Part shown: piece by piece, positions 23,147 through 31,349 of the stretch | Position numbering within the stretch: the stretch's first letter is position 1 | How the letters are laid out: the number at the start of each line of letters is the position of its first letter | Assembly: GCA_023430545.1 (NCBI GenBank) | Contig: JAEZAF010000048.1 | Span: 1 to 36,964 of the forward strand | Reading direction: 5' to 3' | DNA: 36,964 nucleotides | Source of the DNA: Chloroflexota bacterium | GTDB lineage: Bacteria; Chloroflexota; Anaerolineae; Aggregatilineales; Phototrophicaceae | Made by a program: the position numbers and the translations under genes | The notes under the pieces: model-generated | The model's database searches: none | What the model saw: the letters and a program-made list of their open reading frames with translations, nothing else | Told to the model about the DNA's origin: nothing

Positions 23147-23662
23147 TCAGCGCCGCTGACGACGCTGCTCCTGCTGGTTGTAGTATTCTTCCATCAGATG
23201 ATCGCTTTCGCCATCGTGCGCCTGAAGCTCGACCAGTTCGCCATCTTCGCCCAGCACCATCCGACCACCGTCTTCATAGTCCTCGCCGCGTTTGGTCTTC
23301 TCACGACGGCGCAGTCGGCTTGTTTCCAGCATGTGTTCGGCCATCACCCGCGTCAGCGCCTGCTGACGCATGGATGCATCACCGATACCCGTATCAAAGA
23401 TCGCGGAGATGAATTGAAAGAGAAGGCTCATCGCCCAGCCAGTCGTCAGCAGTATCCCGCCCGCGATGAGGGCACCTTGCGCGTCTTCACTCAGCGATGC
23501 CAGCTCCGGTGTGTTTGTCACCACCATCAGGCTGACGAAGGCAAAGATGAAAAACAGCACGGCATTGACACCCAGAAACACAAACCGTGCGATCCGTTTC
23601 TGGCGCTGCACATAGGCATCCACCCGTTCGTCGAGGTTCTCAATGTCGTCAAACTGTCTCAT
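23147..23662 (-). CDS. Small 2TM-domain-like membrane protein
   Basis: A 171-residue protein with a charged N-terminus (MRQFDDIENLDERVDAYVQRQ) and two hydrophobic segments (about 27-49 and 64-88), separated by an acidic loop. The arrangement, RQKRIARFVFLGVNAVLFF then GWAMSLLFQFISAIFD, recalls the 2TM domain found near bacterial regulators. The C-terminal half is a charged cytoplasmic tail, partly helical, ending QQEQRRQRR. Function is unknown. GGGATGAAAT precedes the ATG. It could be co-transcribed with the GNAT gene 88 nt downstream. Confidence 0.7.
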   Translation of the reverse strand: MRQFDDIENLDERVDAYVQRQKRIARFVFLGVNAVLFFIFAFVSLMVVTNTPELASLSEDAQGALIAGGILLTTGWAMSLLFQFISAIFDTGIGDASMRQQALTRVMAEHMLETSRLRRREKTKRGEDYEDGGRMVLGEDGELVELQAHDGESDHLMEEYYNQQEQRRQRR

Positions 23663-23776
23663 ATTTCATCCCTTCGCCCGCCGCTGGGCACTCATCGTGA
23701 GGTGTCCTCAGTATAGTCGATATACGTCGATCAGAGACAACCTGTTGCACTTCGCCGGCGTCACCTGACCAGAATC

Positions 23777-23801
23777 AAAACGACCAGCATCGCTGCTGGC
23801 C
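23777..23801 (-). terminator. Probable terminator of the 85-codon gene
   Basis: An 8-bp stem with one wobble (23801-23794 with 23789-23782) and a 4-nt loop is followed on the minus strand by GTTTT. The T-tract is short. The rest of the gap 23663-23840 shows nothing notable. Confidence 0.5.
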
Positions 23802-23840
23802 GTAACAGGTGTACATGCGGTTGTGCGATTTTGTGTCGCA

Positions 23841-24098
23841 TCACGCGGGCTTCAGGCGCGGTGCATAACCGGGTTGGCTGTCGCGCACGCCGTCCTGATA
23901 TACCGTCTCGCCACCCGACGGTGGGCACGGTTCCGTGGAAGGTTCCGATATCGTGGTGGCTGAAGCCCCATCCGTATTGAGATCAGTCTGATACAACGGT
24001 TTGAAGACCATCGCATCGGTCACCGGCTGCTGGAGTGTGGAATCCAGCGTACCCACCATCTGATCCGCCTGTTCAGAAATTTTGCGTAACCAGTTCAT
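23841..24098 (-). CDS. Hypothetical 85-residue protein
   Basis: I do not recognise this protein. It begins MNWLRKISEQADQMVGTLDS, an amphipathic helix, and becomes Pro/Ser/Thr-rich with a central PSTEPCPPSGGETVY segment. No signal peptide or membrane span is visible. AAAGGGGAAACTGTC precedes the ATG, and a probable terminator follows. Upstream is a TATAAG -10-like hexamer (24149-24144) and, beyond it, an array of TACCTCT heptamers, so it is probably regulated. The nearby LuxR-type regulator is the natural candidate. Confidence 0.6.
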   Translation of the reverse strand: MNWLRKISEQADQMVGTLDSTLQQPVTDAMVFKPLYQTDLNTDGASATTISEPSTEPCPPSGGETVYQDGVRDSQPGYAPRLKPA

Positions 24099-24183
24099 GA
24101 CAGTTTCCCCTTTTTTGTAGCTCTGCGGTATGTGTTATCTGTCCTTATAGTACGTTTTCAGGACCCTCTCACACATCACCCCC

Positions 24184-24241
24184 AGGAGGTATTCAGAGGT
24201 ACAAAAAGAGGTATTTACCGAGAGGTACGCCTGATACCTCT
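24184..24241 (-). promoter_or_regulatory. Array of TACCTCT heptamers upstream of the 85-residue gene
   Basis: On the minus strand TACCTCT occurs at 24227-24221, 24213-24207 and 24201-24195, with TACCTCC at 24191-24185; the starts are 14, 12 and 10 nt apart, about one helical turn. An inverted copy, AGAGGTA, at 24241-24235 forms a dyad with the first (7-nt spacer) and includes part of the LuxR gene's stop codon. The array sits about 35-85 nt upstream of a TATAAG -10 candidate, a position typical for activator sites. Confidence 0.55.
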
Positions 24242-26873
24242 AAATCAGGCCAAGCTGCCGTGCCGCACCGATGGCCCGTGTTCGCCCACTGACTCCCAGT
24301 TTGCTGTAGATATTACGGGCATGGACTTTCACCGTTTCCACCGCGATCACCAGTTCATCAGCGATTTCCTGATTGCTGTTGCCCTGCACGATCAGATCCA
24401 GCACCTGACGCTCACGCTCGGTCAGAGGATCGGCAAGCTGACGATTGACCGCTTCCTGTCGTGTCTGCGTCATCGGCTGGGCAATCTGCTGAATATGCTG
24501 TACGGGCGAGACTCTGCTGCCAGCTTCCATCGCCGCCTCAAAAGCATGCTGACCAAGCCGCGACTGCAACGTCCTGCGCATGTCAGTTGCGACCTGCCAC
24601 CCCTCAAACCAGCGGGTAGTCTGCTCCGCCATCAGCTCAACCGCCCCCAGGATTTCCGCAGCACGCTGGTACTGCCCTTCATGCGTCAGGGCCAGTGCCT
24701 CGCACATCATCCAGATATCCTCACGGCAGGAGGAAATCCAGTTCGCCTCCCAGACAGAATGGAAAAGGATTCGGTAATCGCTGAAACGACCGTTACTGCA
24801 CAGGGTCGTCGCAATCCCCCACCAGACACCGGTACTGTGCAGTGGCACCAGTTCCGCCTGAATACCAAACGCTTCCTCGGCGTCACGCAGCGCACCTGCA
24901 TAATCGTTGTACAGCACCGACTTTACAAACGCCCTCACCCCCAGTAAAGCTTTCATCCCCTGCGGATAACGGGCATCCACCCGTGCAATTAATGCCCCAA
25001 CCTCTCCGGCGACCTGGTCGAACTCACCACGCTGCATCATCAGTTGGATCTTCAGCAGACCAATGGACATCAACCCCTTCAGGCTGCCGACAGACTGCAT
25101 CACATTCTCGGCCTGCAGAAGATAGGCCGTCGCTTCCTCGAAGCGTTCAGCGTTCAGCAGGATGCCCGCCAGATTATTCAGAATCCACGCGGTCGAATTC
25201 GGCTCACCGAGCTTCTGCTGAATCTTCAGTGCCTTCAGAAGCCGTTCAAGCCCTTCTTCAGAGTCAAATCGGCACCCGCTCCATGTCAGGGTCTCAGCCG
25301 TATAGAAGTCATCGCCAACCTGCTGAAACAGCTCAGTGGCGCGATCAAAACACTGGATCGCTTCGTCCTCAATGGTGGCGGTGGTGGTAGTATACGGGAA
25401 TGGGCTGAACACCATCCCCCTGAGATAAAGCGCAAACGCCTGTTCGCGTACATCACCGCTGCGCTCAAAGATCGCCAGCAGATGATCGATCTTCGCCAGC
25501 AGGTCCGCAAGCTCCACCCGTTCGACGGGCATCCGCAGCAGTTTGAAGCGCAGCCAGCGCGTCTCAAAACGTGCCGCCGTCCGTGAATCGGGTACGATCC
25601 GGGCCGCGCACTCCGCCGCGCCCTGCAGCATGGTATTGCCTTCCAGCGAGCGTTCACGGATCTCGGTATAAAAGTGCAGGCTTTCCAGCGCGGCATCCAG
25701 TGAGTTCAGGTCTTCACGCTGAAGGGCATAATTCCACGCCACCGCCACATTATGAAAGTCAGCGTCGATCCGCCGCATCGCTTCCAGATGACGGCGATCC
25801 TTGATCTGCGGTTCGAGCTGTGGCATGAAACGCGTCAGAAAGTAAGCGCTGAAATACGAAATCGCGTCCTCATATTCATCACCCGCTTCAAGTTGTTCAA
25901 ACGCATACTGGCGCAGCAGCTCATTGACCTGATAGCGCCCATTCGTGCCCTTTCGCAGCATCGACTGATCGACCAGATCCGCCAGCGTATCGACACTCGC
26001 CCCGGTAATCTCACGCAGCGCCTCGGCGGTGGCCCCGCCCCGAAACAGGCTGAAATACTGCATGATGCACCGCTGCTCTTCCGTCAGCAGCTTCCATGAC
26101 GAGTCGAACACCGTGCGCATACTGCGATGACGGTCTTCCCAGTCGCGGTCGCGGGTTTTCAGCAGATCCAGCCCCGTCTCGATTTCATGGGCAATCGTCT
26201 CAATCGGCAGCGACCGCAGCCAGCTTGCAGCCAGCTCAATCGCCAGAGGCATCCCTTCCACCATCTGGCAGATATGCTGGACGGTTTCGAGGGCATCCTG
26301 TGTCAGCGTATAACCGCTCAGGCGCGCTCGCTCGATGAAAAGCTGCAGGGCTTCGCTCTCTTCATCGTCATAACTCAGCCCTTTGACCTCGCGCACCCAT
26401 TCATGCCGCAGATTCAGGGCGATGCGCGATGTCACCAGAATACGCAGTCCCGGCGCGGCATCCAGCAGACGCGTCAGCAGCGGCGCGGCATCCACCAGGT
26501 GCTCGAAGTTATCGAAGTACAGCAGCATCTGCCGGTCATGCAGATAATCGCATACTTCCCGCTCAAGGTCTTCCATCGGTGTCTGAAGCGCAAGCGTCTC
26601 GACCAGGGTGTGCAGCAGCAGATTCGGGTCATTCAGCGGGGCCAGCCAGACGGCACCGACGCCATGCGGAAAGTCGTGCCGCAGCTCATAGCTGATCTGC
26701 CGCGCCAGCCGAGTCTTGCCAATCCCCCCTGGGCCGATCAGGGTCAGCAGACGACATCCGGGTGAGACCAGCAGTTCACTCAGACGGTCGATTTCCTCGG
26801 TGCGGCCAACGAAACCGAAACGCTCCAGTTCATCGGGAATGTAGGGTAAATCGCTCACATTGTTTAAAGACAT
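24240..26873 (-). CDS. STAND-type ATPase transcriptional regulator with LuxR HTH
   Basis: An 877-residue MalT/AfsR-like regulator. The N-terminal NTPase has FVGRTEEIDRL, Walker A GPGGIGKT (about 47-54), Walker B LLYFDNFEHL, sensor-like ILVTSR and GMPLAIELAASWL (the GxP motif). A winged-helix region follows and then tetratricopeptide-like helices (about 390-800) that probably sense a ligand or partner. The last 60 residues are a LuxR HTH: LTERERQVLDLIVQGNSNQE, then ADELVIAVETVKVHARNIY. The ATG at 26873 was chosen, as it directly precedes the NTPase; the frame is open to 26936. A heptamer array overlapping the stop codon and leading to the next gene is a likely target. Confidence 0.9.
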   Translation of the reverse strand: MSLNNVSDLPYIPDELERFGFVGRTEEIDRLSELLVSPGCRLLTLIGPGGIGKTRLARQISYELRHDFPHGVGAVWLAPLNDPNLLLHTLVETLALQTPMEDLEREVCDYLHDRQMLLYFDNFEHLVDAAPLLTRLLDAAPGLRILVTSRIALNLRHEWVREVKGLSYDDEESEALQLFIERARLSGYTLTQDALETVQHICQMVEGMPLAIELAASWLRSLPIETIAHEIETGLDLLKTRDRDWEDRHRSMRTVFDSSWKLLTEEQRCIMQYFSLFRGGATAEALREITGASVDTLADLVDQSMLRKGTNGRYQVNELLRQYAFEQLEAGDEYEDAISYFSAYFLTRFMPQLEPQIKDRRHLEAMRRIDADFHNVAVAWNYALQREDLNSLDAALESLHFYTEIRERSLEGNTMLQGAAECAARIVPDSRTAARFETRWLRFKLLRMPVERVELADLLAKIDHLLAIFERSGDVREQAFALYLRGMVFSPFPYTTTTATIEDEAIQCFDRATELFQQVGDDFYTAETLTWSGCRFDSEEGLERLLKALKIQQKLGEPNSTAWILNNLAGILLNAERFEEATAYLLQAENVMQSVGSLKGLMSIGLLKIQLMMQRGEFDQVAGEVGALIARVDARYPQGMKALLGVRAFVKSVLYNDYAGALRDAEEAFGIQAELVPLHSTGVWWGIATTLCSNGRFSDYRILFHSVWEANWISSCREDIWMMCEALALTHEGQYQRAAEILGAVELMAEQTTRWFEGWQVATDMRRTLQSRLGQHAFEAAMEAGSRVSPVQHIQQIAQPMTQTRQEAVNRQLADPLTERERQVLDLIVQGNSNQEIADELVIAVETVKVHARNIYSKLGVSGRTRAIGAARQLGLI

Positions 26874-26886
26874 CGATCGCCAACCT

Positions 26887-26988
26887 TTTGCAGCTATTGC
26901 AACATTTGCAGCTTTAACAAGCCTTAGCTTCGACACGTCGCTGCCTGATATCGAACAGGACCGGGATTCGATTGAAACATCTGTTTCA
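26887..26988. promoter_or_regulatory. Operator-like repeats upstream of the STAND/LuxR gene
   Basis: TGAAACA-TC-TGTTTCA (26973-26988) is a perfect 7-bp dyad. TTTGCAGCT occurs twice, 18 nt apart (26887-26895 and 26905-26913), just before the chosen start. Either could be a binding site for autoregulation; no promoter hexamers were convincing. Confidence 0.35.
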
Positions 26989-27047
26989 TTTTACTCTGAA
27001 TTTGCCATAATCCGAAATTTTGAGACCTGACTCTAAATTGAAATGGC

Positions 27048-27082
27048 AAATAAAAACGGCCCCGTCTTTTAGGACAGGGCCG
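27048..27082 (-). terminator. Terminator of the PA14/SH3 gene
   Basis: A 10-bp stem with one wobble (27082-27073 with 27066-27057) and a 6-nt loop is followed on the minus strand by TTTTTATTT, 80 nt after the stop codon. An additional wide inverted repeat, TTTGCCAT (27001-27008) and ATGGCAAA (27043-27050), lies next to it. Confidence 0.85.
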
Positions 27083-27162
27083 CAGGGTATTCATCTTACC
27101 TTCATCAGCCATCAAAATGTCAGACTGGCTCAGGTAGGTTCATGCTGGCTTACGCGACCGAT

Positions 27163-28569
27163 CTATTCGACCGGGATATCCGCAAGCACCAGCGCCGGGG
27201 TGACCGTCAGGTAACGGGCACTTGACCAGCCAACCACACCATTGAAGTTCAGCTTCAGCCACGAGCTATCACTGGTACGCGCCAGCACGGCTGCGGTACT
27301 GCCACGCGGCATCACCAGCAGCGAGTCTGCCGCAGTATTCGGCTGTGCCCGCAGATGCAGATTGCTGACCGGGGCTGCTGTGTACTGGGTCGGATCTGCG
27401 CTGGCGCTGGTGGACAGAGTCGGTACGGCAGCCGGAGCCGTGCCATCCACCACCGGGACATTAGCCGCATTCGCGGGGCTTACGAACAGCCCGCTGACCC
27501 ATCCGCTGATACCTGCCACATCCAGACGGTACCAGGTGCGACTGGCGTTCACACCCGTAATACCGTAAACCTCGCTGCGGCGGATCTTGGTCAGAATCTG
27601 GCCGTTGGTCGAAGGTTCACTGCGGACGTTCAGCACGCTGGCTGTCACGGTTGCGGTCGCACCAGTTACCGGTGTCGTCGGCGTAGTGGGATTGGTGACA
27701 CCGGTCGGCGCGATCAGCTTGAAGTCGATCTGCGCATCGAAGCCGGATTCGAAGTATTCAACCACGATATTGGTCGCGCCGCCGATCAGGTTGAAATTCG
27801 CGGTGTAACCCTGACCAGTGAACGTATGCCACTCGTTGATATAGGCGATACCGTTGACGAACACGCGGACGCCATCATCGGCATACACCTGAATGCCATA
27901 GTTACCCGCAGGCAGGTTCTGGGTAGTAGACCAGCGCACCGAGAAGTTATCAGCAGGCATGCCGTTCAGCGGCGCACCCAGTCCATAACGGTAAGACGGC
28001 GGATTGGCCTCGGCACGGGTCAGGAACGGCGTACCGCTCAGGGTCGGATTGCTGTAGTACTGGGCCGTCCAGTTACCACCGGTCGTCACCTGTGTCGGGA
28101 TAGCGTCCACATCGATCCATGACATCTTGAGGAATGCGTTACCGCTGATCTCACGATAGTCAACCTGAAGATGATGCACACCCGCCGTCAGCGGGACATC
28201 GACCGTCAGCGTGTCACCGGGGCGCGGGGTGTTATAGGTATTCAGCACCGCTTTGTCATCGATCAGAAGCTGAACGCCATCATCCACCGTGACAGTGAAG
28301 CGATAGGTCCCGGCTTCAAAGAAAACATCGGTCCCGAAGCGGGCGGAGAAATCGTCATTGTTCACGGCTGCGTTCGGCGAGCCGTTTCCCCAGTCAAAGT
28401 TGATCTCATTGAAGGTCGCTTCATAAGCTGGCGGGTCGATCAATTGGGCATTGTTATAGAACGAGGCCTGCCACGTCGCGTAAGAGTTCTGAGCGCTGAC
28501 TGGCTGGGCAGCGAACCCACCAAAAGCCAGCAGTGCGAAGATCGGAAGTAAATAGAGTATGCGTTTCAT
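27163..28569 (-). CDS. Secreted protein with two PA14-like domains and two SH3-like domains
   Basis: A 468-residue exported protein. The Sec signal (MKRILYLLPIFALLAFGGFA) has a likely cleavage after VSA near residue 27. Two PA14-type beta-barrels follow (about 30-150 and 165-290), each with the core FTVTVDDGVQLLIDD or IQVYADDGVRVFVNG. A Thr/Pro linker leads to two bacterial SH3 domains (about 308-368, ASVLNVRSEPSTNGQILTKI; and 400-458, NLHLRAQPNTAADSLLVMPR). PA14 and SH3b usually bind glycans or peptidoglycan, so a cell-surface role is likely. GGAAGGA precedes the ATG at 28569; the frame opens further upstream but without a signal peptide. The 350-nt gap to the next gene has an inverted repeat, GTTTGA/TCAAAC (28773-28789), beside a possible TATAAA. 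Confidence 0.85.
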   Translation of the reverse strand: MKRILYLLPIFALLAFGGFAAQPVSAQNSYATWQASFYNNAQLIDPPAYEATFNEINFDWGNGSPNAAVNNDDFSARFGTDVFFEAGTYRFTVTVDDGVQLLIDDKAVLNTYNTPRPGDTLTVDVPLTAGVHHLQVDYREISGNAFLKMSWIDVDAIPTQVTTGGNWTAQYYSNPTLSGTPFLTRAEANPPSYRYGLGAPLNGMPADNFSVRWSTTQNLPAGNYGIQVYADDGVRVFVNGIAYINEWHTFTGQGYTANFNLIGGATNIVVEYFESGFDAQIDFKLIAPTGVTNPTTPTTPVTGATATVTASVLNVRSEPSTNGQILTKIRRSEVYGITGVNASRTWYRLDVAGISGWVSGLFVSPANAANVPVVDGTAPAAVPTLSTSASADPTQYTAAPVSNLHLRAQPNTAADSLLVMPRGSTAAVLARTSDSSWLKLNFNGVVGWSSARYLTVTPALVLADIPVE

Positions 28570-28850
28570 CGAGCTATCCTTCCTTCTGAATTGGTTCATG
28601 GTCCATACAGGCATCTGATGCGATGCTGTACGGTCGCCTTACAAAAGACGAAATGAAGACTGTATCGTTACCGACAAATTTGTTATGCATGACATTTTGT
28701 CCGTTACAATCGCCATTATTTTACCACGATCAGGTAGACATTTTGCCTACGCTTGCCTGACGTTTATACGATGTTTGACGATTTCAAACACTGTACTAAG
28801 ACCAAATTTAATTCTCTCTCATAAAACAGTCACCACATCACCTCATACAA

Positions 28851-28881
28851 CAAAAAGAGCGAAGTTTTGCACTTCGCCCTT
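28851..28881 (-). terminator. Terminator of the PPC-domain gene
   Basis: A 7-bp stem (28877-28871 with 28865-28859), extended by two pairs after a mismatch, is followed on the minus strand by TTTTT. It begins about 40 nt after the stop codon. Confidence 0.8.
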
Positions 28882-28918
28882 TTCGACGATATCTTGTGAA
28901 CCCGATACGGTTTCTCGG

Positions 28919-31138
28919 CTACTGGACCTGAAGTGTCAGGCCATAGTTGCCTCGTGTTCCGCTGTAGATCGTGGCGTAGGCGGTCGCGACGATGGTGTAG
29001 GTACCGTCTTCCGTCAGCGTAAAGTCAACAATCTGTGCGTTTGTGCCCTCACCGGAGTCATCATCAAGCGTCACCTGGAATCCATCCGGCCCAACCAGAT
29101 AGAGCTGCGTATCCAGCGACTCGCTCTGGCGCAACATCGAAATCGTCACCACATCGCCAGCACTGCCCTCAAACGTCCACAGATCGAAGTTGTTATTCTG
29201 CCCGATGAAGCCGCGTACCGTCCCACCGGGGGTAATCGGCACAGCTTCTTCACTGGTGAGGCTGATTGTTTCCAGCCCGCCGAGGATACCGCCCTCATAG
29301 ACGACGGTGTTGTTATTGTTGTCGATTTCAAAGCCGAGCACATAGTGCTGATCCGGCGCGATCGGGATCTGTGTCTCGAATACGGCTTCACCCCGTACCG
29401 AGATGAAAAGATTAGCCGTTACTGGGGTGTTATCGTTACAGGCGTTCTGGAACCAGATATCCACCTCATACGCACCGGCACGGGCTAACGGCCAGTAGGT
29501 GTAATACGCGGGCGGCGTGGTCGGCGAGACCGTACAGTTGATATTGCCTGTGGACTGGAGGATTCCACCTGATGGAACGCTCCGCTGATCATCATAGACC
29601 GAGGCCCCGACTGGATCGCGCACCAGAAGCTGAAGATCGGCATTGGTATTCCATGTCAGCAGCACTTCAATTTCCCCACGCGGCAGGCTGAGTGAGGTGA
29701 TTTCCTGCGGGGTTTCAATGCTGATACCCGACAGCAGAATCTCGTAATTCCCCTCGGTCCCACCCACATCCTTACCGTAGCGTGTCGCCATCGCATAGTA
29801 GGTCCCGGCAGTCGGCACACGCAGGTTCTGAACCTGTGAATTCGTGTTCTCCGCGCTGACGACATCATCGTTATCGGCCACGATATTCCCATTCTGATCG
29901 AAGATCAGCAGCAGGGTATCGAGGTTGCCATTCTGCGCGGTGAGTGAAACCGTCAGCGGTTCATTGGCGGCGGCCTCAAACGAGTACATCTGATAATACT
30001 GGTCAGATGTGATCGTCCCGGTCACGGCGGTATCGAGTGTCAGCGGGGTGATATCCGCGGCCAGATAGGTATCGGCAGTTTCCGGCAGCACACGCGTATC
30101 CTGGTACGGTCCCTGCGGGCCAAGCACTGCCTCACCATCGACATCGACGATAAAGCTTCCAAGATAAACCGTCGAGGCATTGCCAGTTGGCGGCTGCAGG
30201 GTGGCTTCTATCGGGTCCAGCGCCACGCCGTTCACTGTGACGTTCACTTCAAATGCCACCGGGCCTACGTTCTGGCAGTCCTGACGGTAGAACACCATCA
30301 CTTCATAACTGCCTGTCGCGACCGGGCCAGCGGCCCACTGTGCGGTTTCAGTCGCGGTTTCATCTTCACCAATCAGCACTTCGCACAGCCCGTTGACATC
30401 AAAGCCAAACGAACCGCCGTTATCGGTGGTCGTGGAGTCAAAAAAGAGGTTGCGGCCCACTGGATCGCGCACCTGAAGGTTAAGGTCCGAGGTCGTCGGC
30501 CATGTCAGGCTGACCTGAATGCCACTGGCGAGGATCTCCTGCGGGGGGAATGTGCGCGTCGGCAGGGATGTTTCTGTGCCATCAGCTTCTTCGGTCGCGG
30601 CGGGTTCATCGGTGGCATCCGGCTCGTCAGTCGCATCGACTTCATCGGTGACATCCGCCTCTTCCGTCGCCGCGACTTCTGTCACTGTGGAACCGCCGAC
30701 GGTATCACCCGTCAGCAGTACTTCGAAGCCGCCTGTCAGGGAACTGTTCGAACCCGGTGTCGGCAGGATGGTCAGATAGTAAGTTCCAGCTTCAAGCGGA
30801 AGTCGGTTGTAGCCGAACACGCCGCTGTTGGCGATGTCAATCGCCTGAGCGATCTGCTGCCCACCCGCGTCGGTGATGACGGTGCTCAGCACAAGACCTT
30901 CATCCGCCGAGATCTCAAGGCTGACATCACCCGCCTCTTCCAGCGTAAAGGTGTAAACCTGAATCGTGCTATCATCTGTCAGTTCGCCAGCGGCGGGGAT
31001 ACCAGGTGCAAGTGTTCGATCACCCTGTTGTGCGAAGACCATCGATGTGGCTGCGGCCAGTGCCAGCAGTACCATCATCAACGCCCCGCGCTTGAGAGAA
31101 TAATTAAAAGACCTGATTGAAAACGACATGTTTGACAT
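28919..31138 (-). CDS. Secreted multi-domain protein with PPC domains and DUF2135-like repeats
   Basis: A 739-residue exported protein. A signal peptide (KRGALMMVLLALAAATSMVF, cleavage near residue 36) is followed by a pre-peptidase C-terminal (PPC) type domain (about 37-145) and an acidic spacer of tandem TDEPDA-like units (about 155-195). Then come a domain with SDLNLQVRDPVGRNLFFDST (about 205-335), a second PPC (about 355-470), a second copy of the DPVG domain (ADLQLLVRDPVGASVYDDQ, about 480-620) and a third PPC (about 625-739). The paired domains resemble DUF2135/YfaP-like folds. No catalytic domain is evident, so it is probably a surface or matrix protein. AAGGAG lies directly before the first ATG; the second ATG (9 nt on) is also possible. 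Confidence 0.8.
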   Translation of the reverse strand: MSNMSFSIRSFNYSLKRGALMMVLLALAAATSMVFAQQGDRTLAPGIPAAGELTDDSTIQVYTFTLEEAGDVSLEISADEGLVLSTVITDAGGQQIAQAIDIANSGVFGYNRLPLEAGTYYLTILPTPGSNSSLTGGFEVLLTGDTVGGSTVTEVAATEEADVTDEVDATDEPDATDEPAATEEADGTETSLPTRTFPPQEILASGIQVSLTWPTTSDLNLQVRDPVGRNLFFDSTTTDNGGSFGFDVNGLCEVLIGEDETATETAQWAAGPVATGSYEVMVFYRQDCQNVGPVAFEVNVTVNGVALDPIEATLQPPTGNASTVYLGSFIVDVDGEAVLGPQGPYQDTRVLPETADTYLAADITPLTLDTAVTGTITSDQYYQMYSFEAAANEPLTVSLTAQNGNLDTLLLIFDQNGNIVADNDDVVSAENTNSQVQNLRVPTAGTYYAMATRYGKDVGGTEGNYEILLSGISIETPQEITSLSLPRGEIEVLLTWNTNADLQLLVRDPVGASVYDDQRSVPSGGILQSTGNINCTVSPTTPPAYYTYWPLARAGAYEVDIWFQNACNDNTPVTANLFISVRGEAVFETQIPIAPDQHYVLGFEIDNNNNTVVYEGGILGGLETISLTSEEAVPITPGGTVRGFIGQNNNFDLWTFEGSAGDVVTISMLRQSESLDTQLYLVGPDGFQVTLDDDSGEGTNAQIVDFTLTEDGTYTIVATAYATIYSGTRGNYGLTLQVQ
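30573..30680 (-). repeat. 18-bp imperfect tandem repeat coding an acidic spacer
   Basis: Several 18-bp units encode hexapeptides of the type ATDEPD, ATDEPA, VTDEVD and ATEEAD. They lie between the first PPC and the DPVG domain and are prone to length change by slippage. Confidence 0.7.
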
Positions 31139-31274
31139 GGCTCCTTTTTAAGAGTCAACCTGTCCGTGGCTTCAGTGTAACCTAGAACCGAAGGCCCGAC
31201 TAGACCAACCGCTGCCCGCGCAGCAGATATGCATCCACTTTTCAGAAAACTCGATCTGTGCTACAAGAAAAGCA

Positions 31275-31318
31275 CACCGGCCCGATGCGGTCTGCTCTGG
31301 AAGCATCGCCAGCCGGTG
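31275..31318 (+). other. Nested hairpin in the 5' region of the App1-type gene
   Basis: CACCGGC (31275-31281) pairs with GCCGGTG (31312-31318), and CGATGC (31283-31288) with GCATCG (31303-31308), leaving a 14-nt loop. It lies 31 nt before the App1 start, in a 211-nt gap. It may be a 5'-UTR structure; no poly-T follows. Nothing else was seen in 31139-31349. Confidence 0.5.
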
Positions 31319-31349
31319 CGGACAGCTCACTTCAGACAGGAGAAACCCG

